Counted from the stretch's first letter, positions 8,638-20,590 are shown. The stretch: 64,000 nucleotides of DNA from Variovorax brevis (GCF_030317105.1 NZ_JASZYG010000003.1:496001-560000), one strand, 5' to 3'. Notes: generated from the letters alone by a model not told the origin. Program-made: numbers and translations.

Positions 8638-9672
8638 TCAGAGCTTCAGGGCGGCGAGCATCTGCCGGGAGGCCAGGCGCTGCGGCTCGGCGGGCCATAC
8701 GTCCAGCAGTTCGACCATCTTGGCATTGCGCGGTGCGTCCATGCCCAAGCTGCGTGCAAGGCGCACCACCTCACCGCACAACGCGTCCACTTCGGTCCGT
8801 CGACCGAGCGCCAAATCGTCGGCCATGCTCGATCGCGCCTTGGCATCTACGCGCAGCATGCGGGCGGCGATGATCCGAAAGAGTGGCGTGGGAAGGCGAA
8901 GAATCGCTGGCAAGCGCTGCGCCGGCACTGCCGCCACCTTGGCCGGCTCGATGCCCGCACGCGCGAGCACCTGCAAGGCTTCCTCGATGAGCGCGGCAAA
9001 ACATCGCCTGAAGCCGCGCTCCATCAACTGCGCACGCAGCGGCAGGCCGGAGAGCGCGTTCACGGGATTGTTGAGGTTGAGCATCAGCTTGCCCCACTGG
9101 ATCGGGAGGGCGTTGTCCACCAGATCCAGCGGAATGCCCGCGCGTTCGAACACCGCCGTCCAGCCCTGCAGCGCGGGATCGCGCTGCGCGACCAGCCGGC
9201 CCGCGGTTCCCCGGTGATAAACGCCCGGGCCCAACTCGGCAACGTTGTACGGCACCATCCCCGGCAAGACCTTCAGCCCCTCGCCGGCCTGTGCCGCAAT
9301 GGCGGCATTGGAGATTCCGTTCTGCATGGACACCAAAGGCGTGCCGCGGGGCAATGCCGCCGCCAACTGGGCGGCCGCCTCGGCCGTCGCGCCACTCTTG
9401 ACGCACAGCAGGACCAGCGTCGGGCGGCTCCCCTGAGGAACATCCAGCGCCAACTTCAGCGACGACGACGCAAGAACATGCCTGCCGCCTTCCAGGTCCG
9501 TCAACGTGAGACCCTTTTGCGACAACGCATCGATGGTGCGCTGTCGGCCCACGAACGTCACCGGCACACCCGCGGCCGCGAGACTTCCGCCGAGGAAGCA
9601 GCCGATGGCGCCCGCGCCCATGACCAGCACTTCGCCGGGCGAGTTGCTGCCTGTGGTGTCTTGCGGAGTCAC
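8638..9672 (-). CDS. panE: 2-dehydropantoate 2-reductase (ketopantoate reductase)
   Basis: A 344-residue NADPH-dependent reductase of the ketopantoate reductase family (pantothenate synthesis). The N-terminus has the Rossmann loop VMGAGAIGCFLGG, the middle has LMLNLNNPVNALSG with the conserved asparagine and lysine region (QWGKLMLN), and the C-terminal part is helical as in the family. It lies 20 bases downstream of alaS on the same strand and is probably co-transcribed with it. Many paralogues exist in Burkholderiales, so the physiological substrate could be another 2-oxo acid. Confidence 0.8.
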   Translation of the reverse strand: MTPQDTTGSNSPGEVLVMGAGAIGCFLGGSLAAAGVPVTFVGRQRTIDALSQKGLTLTDLEGGRHVLASSSLKLALDVPQGSRPTLVLLCVKSGATAEAAAQLAAALPRGTPLVSMQNGISNAAIAAQAGEGLKVLPGMVPYNVAELGPGVYHRGTAGRLVAQRDPALQGWTAVFERAGIPLDLVDNALPIQWGKLMLNLNNPVNALSGLPLRAQLMERGFRRCFAALIEEALQVLARAGIEPAKVAAVPAQRLPAILRLPTPLFRIIAARMLRVDAKARSSMADDLALGRRTEVDALCGEVVRLARSLGMDAPRNAKMVELLDVWPAEPQRLASRQMLAALKL

Positions 9673-9692
9673 TGAGTTTCGACGCGTGCGAA

Positions 9693-12317
<2,625 letters not shown>

Positions 12318-12394
12318 GGGATGGAAGGGTTACGTCTCCCGGCGCGCAAACGCGGGACGCACCCCTCTAACTGCTTGATTTGAATGAACTTTCC

Positions 12395-12400
12395 ATTATA
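12395..12400 (-). promoter_or_regulatory. -10 element of the alaS promoter
   Basis: Read on the minus strand the bases are TATAAT, a perfect -10 hexamer. A good -35 hexamer is not seen at 17 bases, so the promoter may be weak or helped by an activator. Confidence 0.5.
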
Positions 12401-12449
12401 GGTTTGGACCCTTTCCCCCACCGTTCCCGGGACGGCCGCGCCCGGGCAA

Positions 12450-12469
12450 CGAAACGTGTCAACGTTTCG
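12450..12469. promoter_or_regulatory. Perfect inverted repeat CGAAACG-N6-CGTTTCG
   Basis: Seven-base arms flank TGTCAA. The site lies about 150 bases upstream of the response regulator gene and 130 bases upstream of alaS. There is no T-run, so it looks more like a protein-binding site than a terminator. The spacer read on the minus strand gives TTGACA, which could be a -35 element covered by the operator. Confidence 0.35.
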
Positions 12470-12620
12470 CATTCTTGAGCAGCGTGCCGGGTTCGCTGGT
12501 CAAGAAGCCGGTCGTGCACGCTGAAATCCATTTCTGGACGTCGTCATTAGAATCCGCAGCCATCGCGGCCCTTTTGGGGTCGCACCCCTCGGCTCGCTGC
12601 TGGTGTGAGAAGGCGTCTGT

Positions 12621-13307
12621 ATGCGGATCCTGCTGGTCGAAGACGAAGCCGAACTCGCGGCGTGGCTCGCCCGCGCCTTGAAGCAAAGCGGCTTCGTGCC
12701 CGACCATGCACCTGACGCGCGCACAGCCAAGGCCCTGATGGCCGGCAACGAATACGACGCCGTACTGCTCGACCTGCGGCTGCCCGACAGGCATGGCCTG
12801 AGCTTGCTCAGCGAAATGCGCGACGCCGGCAACCGTACGCCGGTGCTGGTGCTGACGGCCGAAGGCTCCTTGCAGGACCGGGTCCGCGGCCTGAACCTCG
12901 GCGCCGATGACTTCCTGAGCAAGCCGTTCGCCATCGAGGAGGTGGAAGCACGCCTGACGGCCCTCGTGCGCCGCAGCAGTGGCGTGCAGCACCCGAAGAT
13001 GCAATGCGGCTCCCTGACCCACGACTCGGCCAGCGGCGCCTTCATGCTCAAAGGCGAGTTGCTCGCCCTCACGCCCCGCGAACACGCGGCCCTGATGGCG
13101 CTGATGCTGCGAAGCGGCAAGCCGGTCGGCAAGCAGCGGCTGTCCGGCAAGGTCTTTCCGCATGACAGCGAGGTGAGCCCGGCGGCCATCGAACTCGTCC
13201 TGCACCGCTTGCGCCGCAAGCTCGCGGACAGCGACGTGCGCATCACCACTGTGCGTGGCCTCGGCTACATGCTCGAAGCCGGTGCGCGCATGGCCGACCA
13301 TGGCTGA
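12621..13307 (+). CDS. tctD: OmpR-family response regulator, TctD-like
   Basis: A 228-residue two-domain regulator. The receiver domain shows the acidic pocket VEDEAE, the phosphoacceptor D51 (LLDLRLPD) and the conserved lysine K101 (FLSKPF). The C-terminal winged-helix domain contains LTPREHAALMALM and RGLGYMLE. The histidine kinase gene overlaps its end by 8 bases. Because a TctCBA transporter lies 2 kb downstream, TctD (activator of tricarboxylate uptake) is the best name, but QseB-like relatives look the same. Confidence 0.85.
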   Translation: MRILLVEDEAELAAWLARALKQSGFVPDHAPDARTAKALMAGNEYDAVLLDLRLPDRHGLSLLSEMRDAGNRTPVLVLTAEGSLQDRVRGLNLGADDFLSKPFAIEEVEARLTALVRRSSGVQHPKMQCGSLTHDSASGAFMLKGELLALTPREHAALMALMLRSGKPVGKQRLSGKVFPHDSEVSPAAIELVLHRLRRKLADSDVRITTVRGLGYMLEAGARMADHG

Positions 13308-14835
13308 GCCGCGCCGCATCGGCATTCGCACGCTGCTGCTCGCGCTCCTGCTCCCCGGCATTGTCCTGCTCCTGGCGGTCGATTCGTGGAACGACTACCG
13401 CGACATTTCCCGCGTCGTCGGCGACGCCTATGACCAGGTGCTGGTCGAGCCGGTGCAGGCGCTCAACGACAGCGTTGTCCTGGGCGCCGATGGCAAGCCA
13501 CGAATGGAGGCGGCCTTCTCCGTGGAGGCGATGTTCGAATCCAGACGCTCGCGCCGCAGGTACCTGCACGTTGGCCATGTGCCGGTGTCCAGGGCTGCCG
13601 ATGGCGCCGTGCAGACTTCGGCTACCGCACAAGAAACAACGCTGACGGGCGTGCCCGACTTCCCGAAGCCGCCGCCAGGCCCCGACGGCCAACCGTACTT
13701 CCACGACGCAACGTACCGCGACGACCCGGTGCGCATCGCGACTTTGCGTCGCACGATCTGGGTCACGCCGAGCGCGGGATACCTCATCGTGTGCCAGGCC
13801 GCGGAAAGCATCGGCGCCCGCCAGCAGGCACTGGACGCGTCGTGGCACCAGGCGCTGTGGAACGACCTCCGCCTCGTGATCCTGATGGTCGTGCTGGTGT
13901 GGCTGGGCGTGTGGCTCTCGCTGCGCCCGCTCGAGCGCCTGCGCCGCGCCGTGGCCATTCGCCGGCCCGGCGCGCTCGAACCACTGGACGCCAGCGGCGT
14001 GCCCTACGAAGTGGTGCCACTGGTCGATGCCGTAAACCACCACATCGGCAGCCAGAGCCGCTTGCTGGCTGCCCAGACGCGCTTCCTGGCCGACGCCTCG
14101 CATCAGTTGCGAACCCCGCTGGCCATCATGCTGGCGCAGGCCGGCTATGCGCTGCGCGAGCGCGACGCAGAACCCATGCGCGACACCCTTCGCGCCATCG
14201 TCGTCCAGCTCACCCGCGCGCGAAGGCTGAGCGAGCAACTGTTGTCACTGGCGCATGCCAATGAAACCGCGCCACCAGCGGGAGGGGCGACAGCCGACCT
14301 CAACGCCGTGGCGCGCGAGGTGGTCTTGCAGCACCTGCCGCTGGCCCACGAAAAGCAGCAAGACCTCGGATGGGTCGACGCACGTGGCGACACGCAGGAC
14401 GATGAAGCCGAAGGCGACATCGAGGACCCGGTGGCCCCCGTGGCGGCCGACGCTGCCGAATTGCATGAAGCGCTCTCGAACCTGGTGCACAACGCCATCA
14501 AGTACACGCCCGAGGGTGGCCGCGTCACCGTGACGGTCCGTCTCGCGGATGACGCTGCCGAAGCGGAAGTCTGCGACACCGGCCCCGGCATTGCACAGGG
14601 CCGCCGCGACGCGGTCTTCGAGCGCTTTGCGCAGGGCGCTGCGAGCGACGCAGACGACGCTCGCGGTGCAGGATTGGGACTTGCCATCGCCCGGGCGTAT
14701 GCGCGGCGCCATGGCGGCGACATCACGCTCGATGACGCGCCCGGCATCGACGGTGTGCGCGGCGGCCTGCGCGCCACCCTGCGCATCCCGCGCGATGCCA
14801 CACGCCCCATGGCACCGACACGGCGCAACGGGTAG
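13300..14835 (+). CDS. tctE: Sensor histidine kinase, TctE-like
   Basis: A 511-residue membrane kinase. It has an N-terminal transmembrane helix at residues 10-27, a periplasmic loop of about 150 residues, a second helix near residue 195, then the phosphoacceptor box with H268 (ASHQLRTPLA), the N-box LVHNAIKYTPEGG, and G-boxes (DTGPGIAQG, GAGLGLAIA). ATG 13300 overlaps the regulator stop, indicating coupling. It probably senses an organic acid in the periplasm and drives the neighbouring tct transporter genes. Confidence 0.85.
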   Translation: MAEPRRIGIRTLLLALLLPGIVLLLAVDSWNDYRDISRVVGDAYDQVLVEPVQALNDSVVLGADGKPRMEAAFSVEAMFESRRSRRRYLHVGHVPVSRAADGAVQTSATAQETTLTGVPDFPKPPPGPDGQPYFHDATYRDDPVRIATLRRTIWVTPSAGYLIVCQAAESIGARQQALDASWHQALWNDLRLVILMVVLVWLGVWLSLRPLERLRRAVAIRRPGALEPLDASGVPYEVVPLVDAVNHHIGSQSRLLAAQTRFLADASHQLRTPLAIMLAQAGYALRERDAEPMRDTLRAIVVQLTRARRLSEQLLSLAHANETAPPAGGATADLNAVAREVVLQHLPLAHEKQQDLGWVDARGDTQDDEAEGDIEDPVAPVAADAAELHEALSNLVHNAIKYTPEGGRVTVTVRLADDAAEAEVCDTGPGIAQGRRDAVFERFAQGAASDADDARGAGLGLAIARAYARRHGGDITLDDAPGIDGVRGGLRATLRIPRDATRPMAPTRRNG

Positions 14836-14901
14836 TCTTGAGAGTTGCAAAAGCCAGTTCGGGAATGCCTGCCGCACCCACGACAACCCCGGGAATCCAC
14901 C

Positions 14902-15297
14902 ATGCGCCTGATCGTCCTGCCCCTCTTGCTGCTATCGCTTGCAACACCCGCCCTTGCGCAGATGTTCGGACCGGAGTACGCCACTTGCAGCAACGGAAAC
15001 ACCGCGCAGATCGTCGACTGCGTCGGCAAGCTGACCAAGACCTGGGACCGGCGGCTCAACACCGCCTACCAGGCGCTGATGCAACGTGTCGACCCGGGCC
15101 AGAAAGACCCGTTGAAGGCGGCCCAGCGCCTGTGGATCCAGTACCGCGACGCGAACTGCAAGGTCTACGCTTCGGGCGAAGGAAGCATCCATCAAGTCGA
15201 GGCGGCCGAGTGCCTGCACGCGATGACGCAGCAACGCACTTGCGAGTTGGAGGCCACCAGCCTCGGCGAAGGCAAGCCCGGCGCGGGCTGCAAATAG
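14902..15297 (+). CDS. LprI-like (DUF1311) secreted protein
   Basis: A 131-residue protein with a clear signal peptide (RLIVLPLLLLSLATPALAQ) and a mature part of LprI/DUF1311 type: paired cysteines (YATCSNG, IVDCVGK, DANCKVY, AECLHAM) and the W-x-x-Y-R-D-A-N-C core. Some members of this family inhibit lysozymes. ATG 14902 starts the signal peptide directly. It follows tctE on the same strand by 66 bases and converges on tctA. Confidence 0.75.
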   Translation: MRLIVLPLLLLSLATPALAQMFGPEYATCSNGNTAQIVDCVGKLTKTWDRRLNTAYQALMQRVDPGQKDPLKAAQRLWIQYRDANCKVYASGEGSIHQVEAAECLHAMTQQRTCELEATSLGEGKPGAGCK

Positions 15298-15324
15298 CGC
15301 GCCAACAACGCGGCAAGGAAGCGC

Positions 15325-16818
15325 CTACGCCGGCTGAGGCGATCGTCGCAGCATCCGCCGTATCAGGGGCGCGGTCCACACCAGCACCGACACCAACGCC
15401 AGCCCCGCCGCAATCGGCCGCGACACGAAACCCATCAGGTTGCCGTCGGACTTGATCATCGAGGTGATGAAGTTCTCCTCCAGCATGCCGCCCAGCACCA
15501 CGCCGAGGATGGCCGGCGCAATGGGGAACTTGTTCTCCTCCAGCACGTAGGCGATCACGCCCGCCACCAGCATCACGACAATGTCGAACAGCGAGTTGTT
15601 GATGGCAAAGGCCCCGACGATGCAGAACATCAGGATCAGCGGCATCAGCACGTTGCGCGGCACCAGCAGGATGCGCTTGGATGCCTTGATGCACAGGATG
15701 CCCAGCGGAATCATGATGATGTTGGCAATGATGAACAGCATGAACACCGCGTAGATGTTCTGCGGATTCGTGGTGAACAGCGTCGGCCCCGGGTTCAGGT
15801 TCTTCATGTAGAGCACGCCGATCACGATGGCCGTGATCGAGTCGCCCGGAATGCCGAACACCAGCGCCGGAATCCACGCGCCGGCCAGCGCGCTGTTGTT
15901 GGCCGAGCCCGATTCGACGATGCCTTCGACATGGCCGGTGCCGAACTTCTCCGGCTCCTTCGAGAACTTCTTGCTCATCGCGTACGACATCCACGCCGCG
16001 ATGTCCGCGCCCGCGCCCGGCAGCGCACCGACCGCCGTGCCGAGCACGCTGCCGCGCAGGATCTGCACCGGGTACTTCTTCGCCAGCGCCCATTGCCCTG
16101 CAAGCACGCTGCCCACCTTCGACACGACGAGTTCGGGCGGCGGCAGCGTGTCGACCGCATAGCGGATCACTTCGGAGATCGCGAACATGCCGATCATCAT
16201 CGGGATCATGCCGATGCCGCCCGTCATGTCGGCATTGCCGAAGCTGAAGCGCGGAAAGCCCGCTGGATTGCCCAGCCCCACGCAGGCCACGAGCAGCCCC
16301 AGCAGCAGCGTGACCAGCCCCTTGAGCGGACGGTCCGAGGTGATGAACACCGCGCACGTGAGTCCGAGCAACACCAGCCAGAAATACTCGTACGAACTGA
16401 AGTTGAGCGCGAAGTCCGCCAGTGCCGGCGCGGCCACGATCAGCACCACCGTGCCGAACAGGCCACCGACGGCAGAGAACACCAATCCCGCGCCCAGAGC
16501 CTGTTCAGCCATCCCCTTGCGCGTCATCGCAAAGGCCTCGTCCGTGTAGGCAGCCGATGCGGGCGTTCCCGGAATGCGCAGCAGGCAACCCGGAATGTCG
16601 CCCGAGAAGATCGCCATCGCCGTCGACGTGACCATCGCCGCGATGGCCGGAATCGGCGGCATGAAGAAGGTGATGGGCACCAGCAGCGCCACCGCCATCG
16701 TCGCCGAGAGTCCCGGCACCGCGCCCACGAACAGGCCGTAGAGCGAAGCAGCCACCATCACCACCAGCGTGTACGGGTCGAACACCATCGAGAAGGCTTG
16801 CGCCAGCGCAGAGGACAT
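15325..16818 (-). CDS. tctA: Tripartite tricarboxylate transporter, large membrane subunit TctA
   Basis: A 497-residue protein with about 12 hydrophobic segments and the family signature GLFVGAVPGLSATMAVALL near the N-terminus, followed by GDIPGCLLRIPGTPASA and, later, GSVLGTAVGALPGAGADIA. ATG 16818 gives the family start and leaves 4 bases to the tctB stop. It is the third gene of a minus-strand tctCBA operon. Substrates of such systems are citrate or other carboxylates and aromatics. Confidence 0.92.
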   Translation of the reverse strand: MSSALAQAFSMVFDPYTLVVMVAASLYGLFVGAVPGLSATMAVALLVPITFFMPPIPAIAAMVTSTAMAIFSGDIPGCLLRIPGTPASAAYTDEAFAMTRKGMAEQALGAGLVFSAVGGLFGTVVLIVAAPALADFALNFSSYEYFWLVLLGLTCAVFITSDRPLKGLVTLLLGLLVACVGLGNPAGFPRFSFGNADMTGGIGMIPMMIGMFAISEVIRYAVDTLPPPELVVSKVGSVLAGQWALAKKYPVQILRGSVLGTAVGALPGAGADIAAWMSYAMSKKFSKEPEKFGTGHVEGIVESGSANNSALAGAWIPALVFGIPGDSITAIVIGVLYMKNLNPGPTLFTTNPQNIYAVFMLFIIANIIMIPLGILCIKASKRILLVPRNVLMPLILMFCIVGAFAINNSLFDIVVMLVAGVIAYVLEENKFPIAPAILGVVLGGMLEENFITSMIKSDGNLMGFVSRPIAAGLALVSVLVWTAPLIRRMLRRSPQPA

Positions 16819-16822
16819 GGGG

Positions 16823-17296
16823 CTACCAGGCGTAGGGAGTGAACACGCCCCAAGGCAGCGGCACGCGCAGCAGCTTGTAGAACGCGACATGGATGACGAA
16901 GGTGGCGATCACCGCGATCAGCACCGAGCGTCCCGGCGGGACCGCCAGCGCCCACATGAGTGCGGCCAGCACCAACGTCGACGTGATGAAGAAGCCGAGC
17001 TTGTCGGCCGCGAGCACATAGAACGCGATGCCGGCGACGACCAGCACCGCGGCGGCCACGTGCCGGGGCGATCGCACCCACGCGTCGAAGTGCAGCCACG
17101 GCATCACCGAGCGGTCGCGCCAGCCGCGGATCATCAGCAGCAAGCCGCAGACGCACAGGCCGAATGCGATCAACCCCGGAAAGATCGCCGGCCCGACCTG
17201 CTGCCCGGGAATCTTCGGATAGCCCTGCACCACCCACAGGACGGCGCTGCCGAGCAGCAGCAACAGCAGTCCGAAGACTGCGTCGTTGATCTTCAT
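16823..17296 (-). CDS. tctB: Tripartite tricarboxylate transporter, small membrane subunit TctB
   Basis: A 157-residue protein with four hydrophobic helices (starting at about residues 8, 40, 80 and 125) and the early G-P-A-x-F-P motif (VGPAIFPGLIAFG). It sits between tctC and tctA with 7 and 4 bases of spacing, so the three subunits are translated from one message. Confidence 0.88.
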   Translation of the reverse strand: MKINDAVFGLLLLLLGSAVLWVVQGYPKIPGQQVGPAIFPGLIAFGLCVCGLLLMIRGWRDRSVMPWLHFDAWVRSPRHVAAAVLVVAGIAFYVLAADKLGFFITSTLVLAALMWALAVPPGRSVLIAVIATFVIHVAFYKLLRVPLPWGVFTPYAW

Positions 17297-17303
17297 CGTC
17301 CGC

Positions 17304-18296
17304 TTACTTGGCGATGCCCACGGCCTTCATCGTCGCGCCCAGCTCGGCGTCCGACTTGGCCATGAACTTGCCGAAGTCATCCGGCCCGGCGTAGACCACG
17401 CCGAAGCCGCGCGACGCCATGAACTCGGTGTACTCCTTGCTCGCAGCCACCTTCTGGACGGCGGCGCTCAGCTTGTCGCGTGCGTCCGCGGGAATGCCCT
17501 TGGGCGCCACGATGCCGCGCCATGCCGCCATGGTCCAGTCGCTGCCGATGGCGGCCTTGAGCGTGGGCACGTTGGGATACAGCGCCGCAGGCTTGTCGTT
17601 CATGATCGCCAGGCTCTTGACCTTGCCCGCGTCGATGAGCGAGCGCGCCTCGGGCAGCGACACCGGCGCGATCTCGATGCCACCGGCCACCATGTCCTGC
17701 AGGCCCGGCGCGGCGCCGTTGCTCGGGACCCAGGGCACCGCGGCGGGATCGATCTTCTGGTCACGCAGCAGCCCGGCGATGGCCAGGTGCCAGATGCCGC
17801 CCTGCCCCGTGCCCGAGGCCTTGAGCTTGCCGGGGTTCGCCTTGATGGCGGCGAGCAGGTCGTTCACCGTCTTGTAGGGTGCGTCCGCCCGAACCTGCAC
17901 GCCGGCCGGGTCGGCGTTGACCAGGCCGATGGGCGTGTAAGAGGCGCCGGTCAGCTCCGTCAGGCCCTGCCAGTGCATCATGCCGATCTCGACCGTCGCC
18001 AGGCCAATGGTGTAGCCGTCGGGCGCTGCCGAAGCGATGGCCGCGTGGCCGACGACACCACTGCCGCCGGTGCGGTTCACCACGGTGAAGGGTTGGCCCA
18101 TTTCCTTTTCGAGCAGGCTCGCGATGATGCGAGCGGTGGCGTCGGTGCCGCCGCCGGCGCCCCAGGGCACGATCAGGGTCACGGGGCGGGCTGGATAGCC
18201 TTGCGCGGCCGCGGGAAGCGCCGTCGCCAACAAGGCCAGGCTGCCCAGCGCGGCACCCACGTGGTTGATGAAGGAACGGCGTGAACGGACGCGCAT
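17304..18296 (-). CDS. tctC: Tripartite tricarboxylate transporter, periplasmic binding protein TctC/Bug
   Basis: A 330-residue Bug-family binding protein. The leader contains RSRRSFINHVG, a possible twin-arginine motif, and cuts after AAAQG. The mature part starts YPARPVTLIVPWGAGGGTDATAR, the Bug ligand-loop signature (not fully quoted), and later VNRTGGSGVVGH. The longer upstream frame was rejected because ATG 18296 starts the signal peptide. A GntR-type palindrome lies 34 bases upstream. Confidence 0.9.
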   Translation of the reverse strand: MRVRSRRSFINHVGAALGSLALLATALPAAAQGYPARPVTLIVPWGAGGGTDATARIIASLLEKEMGQPFTVVNRTGGSGVVGHAAIASAAPDGYTIGLATVEIGMMHWQGLTELTGASYTPIGLVNADPAGVQVRADAPYKTVNDLLAAIKANPGKLKASGTGQGGIWHLAIAGLLRDQKIDPAAVPWVPSNGAAPGLQDMVAGGIEIAPVSLPEARSLIDAGKVKSLAIMNDKPAALYPNVPTLKAAIGSDWTMAAWRGIVAPKGIPADARDKLSAAVQKVAASKEYTEFMASRGFGVVYAGPDDFGKFMAKSDAELGATMKAVGIAK

Positions 18297-18329
18297 GCTT
18301 GTCTCCTGTCGATGTGTTGTGAAGCCGAA

Positions 18330-18342
18330 GTGGTCAGACCAC
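18330..18342. promoter_or_regulatory. Palindrome TGGTCAGACCA, FCD/GntR-type operator
   Basis: A perfect inverted repeat (GTGGTC-A-GACCAC) matches TGGTCNGACCA, the consensus for FadR/LldR-like GntR regulators of the FCD class. It lies 34 bases before the tctC start and about 180 bases before the divergent MHS transporter gene. No GntR regulator is encoded in the window, so the regulator would act in trans. Confidence 0.55.
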
Positions 18343-18523
18343 CTGCTTTTTTCGCACGGTTCACGTTCGGAGACATTAGGGCGAACCAAGGGTTGCGGCC
18401 GCGTGCCGGCTGTGTTCGGGAAGCGGGCGCGCCCCAATCGGCGCACAATGCCTTCGCCCGGCGTGCATGAACGTGACGCCGGCTTGAGCCATCAGTCCGC
18501 GCACATCCTCTACTGGAGACAGC

Positions 18524-19832
18524 ATGAGTACAACAACCATTGCGACTGGCGGCCCGACACCTTCTGCCGATACGTCCAGGATCGGCGCTGTGCTTCGGGT
18601 CACGAGCGGCAACTTCCTCGAGCAGTTCGACTTCTTCCTGTTCGGTTTCTACGCAACCTACATCTCCAAGGCCTTCTTCCCTGCGAGCAGCGAGTTCGCC
18701 TCGCTGATGCTGACTTTCGCGGTCTTTGGCGCAGGCTTCCTGATGCGGCCACTGGGCGCGATCATCCTGGGGGCGTACATCGACGAGGTGGGCCGCCGCA
18801 AGGGTCTCATCGTCACGCTGGGCATCATGGCCTGCGGCACGGTGCTCATCGCCTTCGTGCCCGGCTACGCCAGCATCGGGCTGATTGCGCCTGCGCTGGT
18901 GCTGCTGGGGCGACTGCTGCAGGGCTTTTCGGCGGGGGCTGAACTGGGCGGCGTCTCGGTGTATCTCTCGGAGATGGCGACGCCGGGCCACAAGGGGTTC
19001 TACACCTCGTGGCAATCGGCCAGCCAGCAGGTCGCCATCGTGCTGGCCGCAGCGCTCGGCTTTGCGCTCAACGAGATGATGGCACCCGACGCACTGGCCG
19101 ACTGGGGCTGGCGCATTCCGTTCTTCGTGGGCTGCATGATCATTCCGTGCATCTTCGTGCTGCGCCGCTCGCTGCAGGAAAACCGACGCCTTCAAGGCGC
19201 GGGCGCACCACCCGAGCACGCGCGAGGTGTTCCAGTCCATGACGCGCAACTGGCGCGTCGTGCTGGCCGGGATGCTGCTGGTCGCCATGACGACGACGAC
19301 CTTCTACCTGATCACCGTCTACACGCCGACCTTCGGCAAATCGGTGCTGCACCTGAGCGCACGCGACAGCCTGATCGTGACATTGCTGGTCGCCGTCACC
19401 AACTTCATCTGGCTGCCCATCGGCGGAAGCATTTCGGACCGCATCGGCCGAAAGCCGGTGCTGCTCGCCATCACCGTGCTGGCGATCCTCACCGCTTACC
19501 CCACCATGCACTGGCTGGCGGCGGCGCCGAGCTTCGGCCGCATGCTCGACGTGCTGCTGTGGTTCTCGTTTCTGTTCGGCATGTACAACGGCGCCATGGT
19601 CGTGGCGCTGACCGAGGTGATGCCGGTCGAAGTGCGCGTGGTCAGCTTCTCGCTGGCCTACAGCCTGGCGACCGCCATCTTCGGCGGCTTCACGCCGGCG
19701 ATCTCGACCTGGCTGATCGAGTCCAGCGGCGACAAGGCGGCACCGGCCTGGTGGATGAGCTTTGCCGCAGTCTGCGGGCTGATCGCGACGCTGACCCTGT
19801 ACCGCAAAGGCCGCAAGCCTTCAACGGTTTGA
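18524..19832 (+). pseudogene. MHS-family MFS transporter (citrate/tricarballylate-like), frameshifted
   Basis: Two frames together give one normal transporter of about 435 residues. The first (from ATG 18524) holds the N-terminal half with [16 protein letters not shown] and RGLLQGFS-like elements ([15 protein letters not shown]). It loses homology after RRSLQE, where the other frame continues as [17 protein letters not shown] and then supplies the C-terminal six helices, ending at 19832. The switch falls in the A-run at 19179-19182: removing one A restores the frame. The gene may be inactive, or this may be a sequencing error. It is divergent from tctC and may serve the same carboxylates. Confidence 0.85.
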
Positions 19833-19836
19833 CTTT

Positions 19837-19949
19837 CTCCTTCCCCTCCCGGGGGAAGGTCGGGATGGGGGCACGGGGCCTTCCCAGCCGCCACAGCTTC
19901 TCAAATGCCCGGAGCCCCCATCCCTGCCTTCCCCCGGAGGGGGAAGGAG
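19837..19949. repeat. Intergenic inverted repeat, two 36-base arms (REP-like)
   Basis: Arm 1 at 19837-19872 and arm 2 at 19914-19949 are near-perfect reverse complements (few mismatches) separated by 41 bases. Each arm contains its own C/G-rich mini-palindrome (CCCTCCGGGGG-like). It fills the gap between a + strand and a - strand gene that converge here, so it may act as a bidirectional terminator; such elements are usually dispersed in many copies. Confidence 0.7.
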
Positions 19950-20588
19950 TCAGAGCGTGATCCAGCCGTTGGTCACGGCGATCTTCAGCAAATCGCTCGC
20001 CGTGTCCACGCCCAGCTTGCGACGCAGGCTGAAGCGGTGCGTCTCCACCGTGCGCACGCTGATGTCGAGTTCCCGGGCCACCAGCTTGTTGCTGCGGCCG
20101 TTGGCCAGCAGCACCAGCACCTCGTGCTCCCGCGCCGTGAGCTGGGGCGCAGGCGTCATGGCCTCCTTCAGCACATGCCGCACCTGCGGGCTGAAATATT
20201 CCCCGCCGGTGCACACCGAGCTGATGGCGTCCAGGATTTCCTCGGTGGGCGACTCCTTCAGCACATAGCCGCGCGCACCGGCGCGGATGGCGCTCAGCAC
20301 GTACTCGCGGTTGTCGTACATGCTGAGCATCAGCACGCGAATCGAAGGGTGACGCGCGCGCAAGGTCGTGGCGAGCTCGATCCCGTTCATGCCGCGCATG
20401 CCGACGTCGATGAGCATGAGGTCCGGCGGATTGGCCTGCGCCAGCTCCAGCGCCTCGGCGCCGCTGGACGCCTCGCCGATGACCTCCAAGTGCGTCACCA
20501 CGGCCAGGCGGGCGCGCAGGCCGTCGCGCACCAGCGAATGGTCGTCGACGATGGCCAGGCGAATGGGGGGAGGAAAAGACATATCCAT
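19950..20588 (-). CDS. NarL/LuxR-family response regulator
   Basis: A 212-residue regulator: receiver domain with [10 protein letters not shown], phosphoacceptor D61 (LMLIDVGM) and conserved lysine in GYVLKESP, then a C-terminal LuxR-type helix-turn-helix ([15 protein letters not shown] and SVRTVETHR). It lies 2 bases downstream of the cognate histidine kinase gene. The pair is divergent from livK and may control that transporter. Confidence 0.88.
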   Translation of the reverse strand: MDMSFPPPIRLAIVDDHSLVRDGLRARLAVVTHLEVIGEASSGAEALELAQANPPDLMLIDVGMRGMNGIELATTLRARHPSIRVLMLSMYDNREYVLSAIRAGARGYVLKESPTEEILDAISSVCTGGEYFSPQVRHVLKEAMTPAPQLTAREHEVLVLLANGRSNKLVARELDISVRTVETHRFSLRRKLGVDTASDLLKIAVTNGWITL

Positions 20589-20590
20589 GT

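Larger units (their letters stand above)
12318..12620. other. Divergent promoter region between alaS and the TctDE-like system
   Basis: About 300 bases between outward-facing genes. It holds the alaS -10 element at 12395-12400 and a perfect 20-bp palindrome at 12450-12469. A short open frame on the minus strand (start near 12563, stop near 12460) has no ribosome-binding site and was not called. Confidence 0.5.

Noticed and set aside
12460..12563. Short minus-strand frame of about 34 codons between alaS and the response regulator
   Set aside because: It has no ribosome-binding site and no recognisable features, and it overlaps the palindrome at 12450-12469.
18524..19960. The frameshifted MHS transporter read as one gene or as programmed frameshifting
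   Set aside because: No slippery heptamer or downstream structure was seen around the A-run at 19179-19182, so a sequencing error or true mutation is more likely than programmed frameshifting.
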